Positions 1-10,200 of a stretch of 64,000 nt of DNA are shown here, piece by piece. The translations under genes and the position numbers were made by a program. This DNA comes from Limonium bicolor (taxonomy: Eukaryota > Streptophyta > Magnoliopsida > Caryophyllales > Plumbaginaceae): NCBI GenBank assembly GCA_023374045.1, contig CM041779.1, positions 272,400,062 through 272,464,061 of the forward strand, read 5' to 3'. The notes beneath the pieces were generated by a model, which was given only the letters and a program-made list of their open reading frames with translations, did no database searches and was not told where the DNA came from. How positions within the stretch are numbered: the stretch's first letter is position 1; each line of letters starts with the position of its first letter.

Positions 1-1622
1 ACAACGCTCTTTAACGACAATCAAAGCTCTCAAATTCTTCATCATCAAAACCATCATCCTCAATTCCATTCATCACACAAACCATCATTGTCGTCGAGGA
101 GAATCGTCAGAAGTGAGTCCACGTTCATCTTCAACCTCGCGTCAACATATCTTCGAATCTGGATAACAAGTGGAATTGGGAGTTTATTTCTAACTCTTGA
201 TGAATTATCTTCCCATAGTATTTATTTGTTTCGTTGATATGTCTGGCTAGAGAGGATTGCTCTATGGGAGGGTTGTTCGTAATGGATATGAACTAGCTAG
301 AATTTTTGCAATTTGAATATGAGGTTTTATCGGATTGTTTCAAGGTTAATGTATAACATTCATCTTCTCTATTAATATCATGAGTTTATAGAGTTGTTTT
401 GCGAATCTTGTTACGATCAGATCAGGTGACTAACAAGAAGTTCAAATTAATCTGAAAAATATGGGGAGAACTAGTTGGATTGATGAGTTTTCCCTGTAAT
501 TGCTAATAATTCTTCGCACTTATTCCGCTTATATGTGTTTTGTCTGCTTCTAGATTAAAGCTGACATGTTCTGATAGGTGAGCTCTTCGTTAACTAGGAT
601 TTAGAATCGAAGAGAGTATAAGAATTGACCAATCTGTTTCTCATAATAAAACTGTAGGTATTGCTAAATTTATCCAGTAAAGAACAACCCAAACCCAGAG
701 TTCCATTCATTTTATCAAACTTATCATTTATTTTCATTAATTGTTCATTTAAAATTTGGTTTGGCTTTACTTTAATTCATTCATAAAAACAATTCACAAC
801 CCCCCTGAATTTCCAGTTTTCTTAGGAGTAGACTTATTTTCTTTCAAGTCTCATGGATTCGATACCTGGTTACTTAATTTCTATACTATAGTGACCGGGA
901 TTTTTGCAACCCGACAGAGACGTTGATTTGTTATTTTCTAGGTTAATTAATTAGTTTTAGCATATCAATTTCCCTGTCTGCAACCTCGAAGCTTAACTTT
1001 TCTCTTAAAGATCATGTAAGCAAGTTGGGATCGAGGGGGCAATTTAGGAACAAATACTTGATAATGCCTCGTAATTCAATCCTGACATAAGCGTTTGAGA
1101 CCACAGTATAGTCAATCCAAACATCACAACCGTTATTAGCCAACTAATGGTACAAATCAGTAACATAAAAAAAACATTAAGAAAAGAAAATAAAGTGATC
1201 ATATTTCCTATAGATTGTTGCTAATAATGGAACATTTTTATCATCTTGGCCATAATACTAGTTTCATATTATTGTATTATTTCATATTATTGTATTATAA
1301 TTTAACATTCTTTCTTCAGTCCTGAATCTCGAAGTCACTTTATATTTAGTTTATAAATAGAAGAATGTTATTATATGTCCAGCTAGCAACAAGTTCTTTA
1401 GATAAACAACAAATATTATGTAGTTTATAAAGTTTCATATGTGACTGCTCAAGAACATTAACTAATCTTCCAACTCAATACACTAGTTTAATACATTCAC
1501 CCAGATAGATAAAAATCCAGGTTCCACTCTTTCACACATAATCCACAATACAATGTATCTATAAATGCAACAAGTTAAGGACAGTAAAACACCCAAGTCG
1601 TATAAAAGTTTAGTGACTTAAA
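1..1622. other. Unassigned sequence, no gene recognised
   Basis: This AT-rich stretch has no long open frame and no repeat terminus that I recognise. The first 120 bases are rich in TCATCA and CATCAT runs, like a plant 5' leader, and a GTGAGT-like donor follows near 113. A leader exon of a gene outside the window is possible, but nothing here proves it. Confidence 0.3.
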
Positions 1623-4600
1623 TGAAATACCCTGAACTTAAATGTGCTAATAAATGGTATAATTATGGTTTTCAAAGGCTAATTAAGTCCTTAAGAACAT
1701 TGGTTTAGAAAATGAAAACCAAAAGAAAGAGTAAAACGCGTTAAAGTCACAAAAATGCAAAAACACGTATTTAATTATCTTAGGAGGTATATAACCTTGA
1801 AAAGGATCCGAGAGGGATTCCTAGGGCTTAATTAGGCCTAAATAGTATGTGGGAACAATTCCCGAAGAAAACGGATCCAAATAAAGGGTTAAAACGCTAA
1901 CGGAGTCTTAAAGCGCGTTTTTCGAGAAAACCCAAAAACATGACTTTAAACAGTTAAATGACCCCATAAAAATTATAGTTGATCATATAACTATAATTAA
2001 ATATTAATGGGAGCCTAATAACCATTAAAATTAATTAAACGGAAAAAAATCCGGAAAACGCCCCGGTTATTGAATAGTGCCAAACGGGGACTTATGGAGT
2101 GTTAGTTGCTAAAAGACCAAAATGCCCTCACTTATTTTTGTTAAAATCTGGCCCCTTCCATGTTTTCCCACGTTTTTCCCCCTCTCTCCCATTAATTGAC
2201 TCTTAAGTCACAAGAAGACAAAAACAAATAAAGTAAAAGGTGTAAAAGTACAAAACTCACTTTTGAGACTCTCTCTCCTCATTTCCCCTCTCTCTCGTTG
2301 GTTTCTCTTCGTTTCTGTAGACCCACTGCTCTATCTCTTTCCTCCCTTCTTCTTGAACGATTTCAAACTCTCACATGCCTTCCTTGCCTTCCTCTTCATG
2401 CCCAAGCTTCAATAAAGCTCCAAATCGAAAATAAACTACATATTCTTGCTCCCCTCAACAAGAGCTTCACTTCTCTCTTTTCAAAATCATCAAAGGATGA
2501 ATTTGGTCTCCATGGGTATAGCCCATTTGAAGAGGAAATCACATGTTCATGAACTAGGCTGCATCCTCCTTGTTCCGAGGTAAGAAAAATCCAAAATACT
2601 CATCTTTTCTCCATTTCCTAGCTTGACCGATTTTGCCCAGCTTTGAACCTCCATTGTTGCTCCTATTATAGCTTTGTTTTATCTTCAAGAAAGGAGCTGG
2701 AGCCTTGCCTTGATGATTGACAAAAACTCAATTCTAGGGTTACAAGGTAATGCCCTAAATTTTGTGCTTTAAGCACCTTCCTCTTGTATACTAGATTAGT
2801 TCATGAATCTAAGTGTGATAATTAGTACTCATTGCCCCCATTTGGATATTGGCTAGAGGTTAGCAAGGGTGCATTGCTTCCTTGGCCGAAAATGACATGA
2901 GAAGAGGAGAAGAGAAAGAGAAGTTTGAGGCTTAAGGTAAATGGCTTACCTTAATGACTATCTATATGTTTTAGAGATTTTGGGATGGGAATTTAAAATG
3001 AATGAATAAAAAATTGTGTTGGAAATGTGTTTAGTGAATATAAGAGGAAATTTTGTGATGATGTTTAGTGTTTGGTGCAATGGTGAGTTCTGTTTTGAAT
3101 TAAGGGCCTAAGTGCCAAGCTATTTAAGTTGAAGTGTTTTGTGAAGGTTTATGTGAATATGTTGAACCTTGTGTGCTGGTAGAATTCATTATGGATTTGG
3201 CTAGTTGAGTTTTGGTTTAGGTGATGGAGATGATGAAATTGTGGATGTGTTAGTATAGTAACGAAGTTATGGCGAATTTTCTGTGGAAACCTAAGAGATT
3301 TAGGTGACTTGGTGAGTTGATGCTACCTAGGGTGAACTAGGTGTTTGGAGAGACCAATTGGAGTAGCTAAGCACCTTGGGGTGTTAGTTGGAGAAGTAAA
3401 TAGAGTGGTGTAAAAATCTGTAGCAAAAGTTTATGTTTTTAGTGGTTAAAATTCTAGGAAAGAGCTTAGTGTGCTTGACCTTGTAAATGGTGAGTGACTT
3501 AGGTATTGAGAATGCAAAAGACTAGGAATGAATATGGTATGGTCAAATGGTTAGGAGAAGGTTGAAAGCTATCATGGGGATGGTTTGAGAGTGCACTGAT
3601 GTGCATGGTGTGTAGAGAATGAGAAATAAGAGTGCAAAATTGTAGGATTAAGCTAGAATTGAAGGAAGAGTTTGATTAATGTTTTAGGAAGTTTTAGAGC
3701 ATGTTTAAGGTGTTTTAACATGTTTGGAAACATGTGGAAAGATTAGAAAAAGATTAGGTGAGGATTAAGGTTGGATTAGGAATTGAAAAATGGTGTTTTA
3801 GCAGCTTTTTAGCAGGGTCCAGGACCTAGCCCTTGGATAAGGTCCCGGACCACCCTTAAAAATGAGCCGAAAATCACTTCTGTAGGTGGTCCGGGTCCTT
3901 AGTCCAGGACCAAGACCCGGACCAAGTGAAAAAAATGGCCGAAACTACATTCCAGTGTTGGACCGGGACTTTAGGTCCGGACCAAGTCCAGAACCAGACC
4001 AAAAATTGTATTGAAAGTGTTTTAAAGCCTCTAAAAGTGTGGGGATTGATGGGTAATGGTATTAGATGATGTTTAGGACTTGTTTGGTGACATGTAAAGG
4101 TCATTAAAAGTGTAAACAAGTGATAGATTAAATGTGAAAGTTGTGAACCTAAAACCCCCATGAGTAAAATTAAGATTTACGGGACAATGGGGTTAAATAT
4201 GGGCGTACCAATTGTTTACGTACCGTATAGTCTTAATGTTAATAGGATCACTTGAAATGTTATCAGTGATTCAAGGATTAGCCGAGAACGTAAGACGACA
4301 CGTTAGGAAATCCCATGGTGAAAGGTATGGTATTCTTGCAACCTGTGTCCTATCGAGTTATACTCGGCTTGTGTGTCTGTGTGTTTTTATGAATGTTTAT
4401 GACTTTATAAGATAAAGCATGTAATGAGTTTACAGTAATTCATTTATGTACCGCGTTGTTCTTGATACCGTCTAAACTCGAGTAAGTGTTAACCCGTTAC
4501 CTAACCAAGTTAGGAGCACATAAGAGAACGGTATTCGGTTATAAACGTCCCAAACCACGGGAACGTTCTAACTACGGCTATTCATGTGTAAACTGTGGAT

Positions 4601-5714
4601 TGTGTTGTATGAATGTGTTACCTCCCCTGTGTGTGTCTAACTAGACTTATAACACTATGATGTGTCATGATGTAATAAATTTCATAAAGGAGCTTCTAAT
4701 CGATGTATAATTGGGGGGTGAGGAATCTGGTAGTTCTGGTCGCGCGCGTATGTATGGGAGTTGGTATCTATAGCAGATTCAACTCTCTCCCTGTTCGGTT
4801 GTTTTCCTTCTTGGAATTCAACCTTCCCACGAGCCTCATGAATGGCTCTCCTACCTTGACTTATGATTGAGGATAGGGGGATATTGTGTACGGTGTGTTC
4901 GGGCCTATACTATACCCGACACATCTAAGTAAAGTAATTGTGCACGGTGTGTTCGGATCTATATTATATCCGACGCATCTTAAGTAAAGTGTACATTCAC
5001 TAAGAAGAACGGTAATATGTTATGTACTGGGCACGACATGAGAATGAGGATATTCTCTAGGCTCTATAAAATTGGCTAACTCTTATTTCGGTCTGAGTCC
5101 TCACGTGACTCGTTCCTAAGATATGTTGTGTGTATGTTAATGTGTGATGTACGTTATTATGTTCGTGTACGTTGATCACTGAAATCAAACCTATGTTCAT
5201 TATGAGAAACACTACGGGTAGCCCGACTAAAACGGACAATTCTTGACTAATAAAAATGAGGTTTTGTTAAGGTAAAAACCCTCAAGGGCCTAAGCACACA
5301 GTAATGTAATCTAACAAGCAGTGATGTGGTAGTTTTATTATTTGTATTCCATTATTTGGAAATGTGTTGATTGTGAGTACGATGCGTGTTTATAGCGTTC
5401 CATGCATGATTTAAATAAATTAATCGCATGCTCAGACGACAAATAGTTGTGTGTGGCCCGGTAGCAGCGGGTAGCACGTCTACCATATCAGCAAAGGTGC
5501 TGAGCCCCTTTTGGGGTCACCCATTACTTTTCAGGTACAATGCAGTTGCCCTTCGTTCGAGAGTAGGATGGGAATTGCGATGCACGGGTAGTCTGTGTTA
5601 TGTTAGATGTATTTGTTAGTAGAGTGCAATTAGTTAGTGAATTCATGGATGTCATTCCTCTCGACTTATTCTCAGTTATGCTTGATAATGATTTCTAGCA
5701 GATTTGTGGTTTAA
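1623..5714 (+). mobile_element. Family A LTR, plus strand, lacking its 3' end
   Basis: The start TGAAATACCCTGAAC aligns with the start of the family A LTR at 20188. Shared landmarks follow in the same order: the segment ending in cccgaagaaaacgg, the ATAACTATAA block, a pyrimidine-rich leader, the three-hairpin repeat (3816-3995), the ACGGGACAATGGGG block (about 4178) and the GGTGCTGAGCCCC block (about 5496). The visible length is 4092 bp against 4358-4376 bp for complete copies. The last 250-300 bp, including the GGGTGTTACA end, are replaced by a minus-strand fragment at 5715. No gag-pol is attached. A Tekay/Del-type chromovirus is my best guess for the family, based on LTR length, terminal sequence and the Met-type primer-binding site of the copy at 20188. 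The small open frame at 2298-2552 is leader sequence and is not supported as a gene. Confidence 0.75.
3816..3995 (+). repeat. Three 36-nt hairpin units at 72-bp spacing (family A LTR)
   Basis: Units lie at 3816-3851, 3888-3923 and 3960-3995, so starts are exactly 72 bp apart. Each unit can fold on itself. In the second unit GGTCCGGGTC at the left pairs with GACCCGGACC at the right. The arms differ from those in the other LTR copies of this window but remain complementary. The function is unknown. Confidence 0.75.
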
Positions 5715-5930
5715 TGTAACACCCCAACTATAAACACTTACTTAACCACTGATCGCAGCGGATATACTACACAACAATTAACACAACCGACTGGTGTTAC
5801 ACGCTGTTAGCCACCCACGTGGCTAACAAGGCCAATACATACATAATGTACCGGTCTGATGGATAATAACTATAAAACCCAAGTAGCTGGGCAAGTGGAC
5901 TGAGAGTAAAGCAAAATAACTCTTCTATAT
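5715..5930 (-). mobile_element. Family A LTR 3'-end fragment, minus strand
   Basis: On the plus strand it begins TGTAACACCCCAAC, the reverse complement of the GGGTGTTACA end of family A LTRs. It continues through the family landmarks CGCAGCGGATAT, a GTTAGCCACCCACGTGGCTAAC block and CCGGTCTGATGG. Similarity fades at about 5880-5930. It abuts the truncated plus-strand copy head-on. Confidence 0.65.
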
Positions 5931-6908
5931 TTATCTGATAGTAACCATGAATGAATGAAAAAAAACTTAATTAAAATTTGGCATGGGTATGAGGGTTTTT
6001 CATGTGTAATGCTTCATCAAATTTTAATTCAACATAAATATTATATCACAAAATATGAATTCAATTTTTTTATTCATCCAAAACCATTCAAATAGGAGAA
6101 TGAAATTACAACTTCATATAATTAATTGATAACTCGTCGAGCTAGATACCTATGTAATATCAAAGTGGGGAGATGGAAAGAAAGACGTAGGAAGTGAAGA
6201 GAAGAGAGCACCCCTGCTTGTGTTCAAGGTTATGATCAATTTCACAACCAATCGAGCTTGATACCTACATAGCTACTACTATTCAAAGATGAACATTCAC
6301 AAGGGGAGTGGACGATGATGGTTTGGTTCACAATTAAGCAAAATCCCTAAATTTGGAACCTCTAACCTTTTCTGGTGGCAGGGAGTACGGTTTAGATGAC
6401 AACAACCATGAAAGACAATAACGATAGTTGGGAAGCTTACCATGGAAATATGTCTACATTGCGAGCTTGCAACGAACATCTTCAACTTGCTTGCTGGATC
6501 GCAGACATAGAAAATGAACGAATAGACCGATAGGGTGTGCCGGAGGGGAAATGGTGGTTGCGCGCCGGAAGTTGTCGAAGTCTAGCAAGGTAAGAGAATG
6601 TAGAGAGAAGGGAGGAGAGACACAAAAAGTTGTAAAGGAATGTCAAAGAAGATAGCAGAGAGAAGAGAGGTGAGAATAAGTCACATTTAATTGAAATAAA
6701 AATTAAACTTTAAAGTTACAAAAAGTAATCCTTATATAGCCACCTATAGCTAATTGTAGCCAAGAAAATGGGTAAGTAGAAGGGGGTGAAAATGGATAGT
6801 CAACTGATTTGGTATTTGAACTTCTTTTGAATACAATAATGAATGGCTCTTCAATTAGTTTTGGTGATCAGTTTACCGATTGAAAAAACTAAACAATCAC
6901 TATAATAA
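5931..6908. other. Intergenic, no gene recognised
   Basis: This is AT-rich sequence downstream of the ELMO gene. Open frames are under 65 codons and look like nothing I know. It ends at the TAA that precedes the GGGGG terminus of a MITE. Confidence 0.3.
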
Positions 6909-7210
6909 GGGGGTGTTTGTTTTGGGGTAATCAGGATAGGGAATCGTGTTGTTTGTTCAACCAGGTTTTCCTATTTCCAGGAAAGGAAAAGGGAATGAGA
7001 TTATCCCAAAATCCTCTATATTGATTCCCCACCCCCTACTAGGGAATCTCAGTCCCTTTCCCTAGTACACTTTGATTGGTCACTTATGACCATTGACCGG
7101 CAACTAATGACCTTTGACCGCTGACTGTTGAATGTTGACCGGCAATTAATGTCATTGACCGGCAACTGAAAGCTTTTGACCATTGATCGTTTATTTATTT
7201 CATTTTCACC
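6909..7210 (+). mobile_element. Truncated PIF/Harbinger (Tourist-like) MITE with W-boxes
   Basis: The left terminus GGGGGTGTTTGTTTTGGGG after TAA matches the terminus of the intact element at 52663-53072. The interior is also shared: TCCCAAAATCCTCT-like sequence, CCCTACTAGGGAATC, then a run of TGACC-type repeats. No right terminus is found before similarity ends near 7210. Five TTGACC motifs (the WRKY W-box core) lie between about 7093 and 7182. The end lies about 75 bp downstream of the ELMO stop codon, so it may lie in or near that gene's 3' end. Confidence 0.7.
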
Positions 7211-7284
7211 AGCTCCGAGTTTTAATTATAATCCCGCATATATTCATTAAATAATGTTAAACGAAGGCTGTAATACATCAGAAG

Positions 7285-10200
7285 TTATCGTCTCAACAGA
7301 TTATAGGCCGGCAAATCCTTCACATTACACACGTCTTCCAGTGCGAGCTCTCTTTCAAGCTGTGTCCTCGTCGACTTCAGGACATCCTGAGAGGAGACCA
7401 CAATACAAACACATTAGTTACATATATTTCTTAAGTCAAGCTTAAAATAAAAACGGTTAAACGGGAAATACAGATTATGACTTTACATTGAACTCCATAT
7501 ATGATGCGCGCTTTGCTAACCATTGAGCATCCATCATCTGAAACGCTACGCAATAAAGCTCATCAAATGCCATTTCATCTGCTGCGAGTAGCTCAAGAAA
7601 CCGAACCCCTGCTAAAGTGGTCGGTTTACCTGCAATGACAATATCAAGAATTGCAAACTTTAACCCCAGCCCAGTGAATAGCAACTAATGGTGCCTAGAT
7701 TCAAGCTTGTAAAACTTGACATTGGATTTAAAAAAAAAAAAAAAAAGAAGAAGAACAATAGCAGATATGGTGAGCAAATCAAGAAATCCATTTGCAAGGG
7801 TCACTTTACCAGATTGGAGGTCCAACATTTGTGCCAACACAAAAGATATGTTTACACCAGCTACAGCAAAAGGATACTCCCATTCAGCTCTCCTTCCATC
7901 TACTTTGTGAAGCAAACTCTGGAAACATGCCTGCAATCAGGACAAAATAATTGGCTGCAAATTGTCATACATTCAAGCTAATGAAGGATTAAGGCGTGTA
8001 TGCAACACAATGACCCCCAGGCAAATCAAATTCTCATTCTGCCCGTAAAAGCAAGCATCAGACAACCTTTTGACAACTACACATTTACACATTGTTGTCA
8101 GATAATCTGACCACTAAAAATCAGACTAAGATCAACAAAGAAATACACCCATGAAGATAAATGTATGAGACGAAGAGTCAGGCCACAACAAAATGACAAT
8201 TTTCCACCAATCAATGACACTTGTAAGTAGATAACTGCATGCTGAGAGATGAACATACTGGATACTTCTCAGCAAAGTATATAAGATTCTCAAGTGATAT
8301 GAATCCTCCGCCCCTGCAACAAAGAGAAGACTATAAATTGATTATCGCTCTAAGACAATATATTTCATGCTATATTATTGTACAGCTCACCAACTACGTA
8401 CCTAAAGTCCGTTGAAGGGTCTGTACCTTGCCAACCCATCTCCTTCCACAGCTCTGATTGAAGAGGTGGAATCTCTCTATAAGGATAAGCCAGACTCCAC
8501 AGTCGTCTGAGGGCATCCTGAAACCATCAGCATACTTAATTTCTTCATTTGAACACCATTAAATATTGAGTCAAAATGCAAAATCATGGAGTCAGCCGTT
8601 GCAAAAAGTTCAAAATATTTAAGCAACATAACCATCCTCATTTGCCTTGCCTCGTCTGTCCTGAAATGGACCAAAAATCATTGAGCCGAAGTACACTACT
8701 AATATGTAGTTGTTCAAATTTTACATATAAGGACAACGACTATCAAGTTTAGAGCCTGGAATATGAAGTTTCAAATCAAACAAACAAAAGGTCACTTTTT
8801 TAATTGAGACAAAAATTGACTACAGTAATTAAGACTATTTTATCATTCAAACCCCAAGCATAAACGGAGCGCCAAGACATTCTAGTGAACAACATGCTAA
8901 GTCAATAGCATCTACCACTAATTGTCGATAATGAATTCCTTTCTTACACATTGCCGGGAGCACCTATTGCCCTTGATTTCTGGATTCTTCCTAAGATTAT
9001 CCAAGCCAGAAGCTTTAGCTAGGATTATAGGCAAGGCACTCAGAAGCATATAGCTAACCCAGACCCAGGTAAGAAAATTCACACTGCCCAGATGCAATGC
9101 AGAGGAAACAGCTCAGTTCAATATGGTTCCTTCTGAAAGGTTTAAAAAACAATCTTCTAACAACAGGGTCAGCACATAAGCTCAAAAAGCTACTGTGGCT
9201 TGATCTGTAGAGCCAGCAACCTTCTTAGGCTTTTTTCTCAGAAACTAGTATGCTAAAAAAGAAGCCCACAGAGCCATACAGCCTCACTACCAGATGGTGT
9301 ATGTACTGATCGGACTGAAAAGTGTATAAAGATACAAATTGCAATGAAGAAAAATGCACAAATTCGATGGCCATAAAGGACCTTACCTGATGTTCGAGAA
9401 GGGTACCATCAAAGGAAACTTGGACCCTCATCTGCAGCCTTCTGAGTCTTTCTTCCTGCATCAAAACCAGTATTCAATTCATAAAGTATTCACGATCATA
9501 ATGATACTCTCAAAAAAACATAGCACATTTATAAACTAGAAGTTATTGGTTGTCTATTTTCATGCTATATAATGTTCATTGAAGGGAAGGAGCAAAAAAG
9601 AATGGCCAGCTACAGCTTTTTGAATGACAGACTGTATAATGCAAAACCATAGCCTAGCAGAAGAACATACAAGAGATTATTTCACGTTAAATACCCACGC
9701 AAGAGGCAAACCAAACCACTCAAATTAATATTACATATATACAATAATATATGTGAAAATGGGATCAGTTGCCTAGAGAGTTGTGGTCACAAACATAACA
9801 CAAGATTTCAGTATGGCTCTTTAATTAGAATGTGCTTCGCCTATGGTGAGAAGCAAGAAGTTAGCCAAAGGATACTGCAGTTATCATATCGAAGTAACCA
9901 CGTAGGATACAGATCATAAACAGTGGATGGGACATAAGGGCCTTAGAGGAAGATAATTCATGAGCTGGGTCAGCTAACCTCCAAATAATAAGAAAGATGC
10001 AAACCTTTTACTGAGGTCAGGGGTTCTAGTTCAGTGCAATTAAGATTGTACCATCCCATTGTCGTCACTAATTTGAATGTTCAGATGACTAGATCACAAA
10101 ACACAGTGCTTGAATCCCACAAATATAAGCCAAAACCAGAAGGAAAGAGAAACAGTACTAGAGGCATGATTCCAGAATAACCACTAATTCCGGTAGACCA

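Noticed and set aside
2298..2552. 84-codon frame in the LTR at 1623
   Set aside because: It lies in the leader-like part of a family A LTR, and the corresponding region of the LTR at 20188 does not keep the frame.
7688..7981. 97-codon plus-strand frame with a lysine run
   Set aside because: It is antisense to ELMO exon 7 and the adjacent intron; the lysine run is a poly-A tract.
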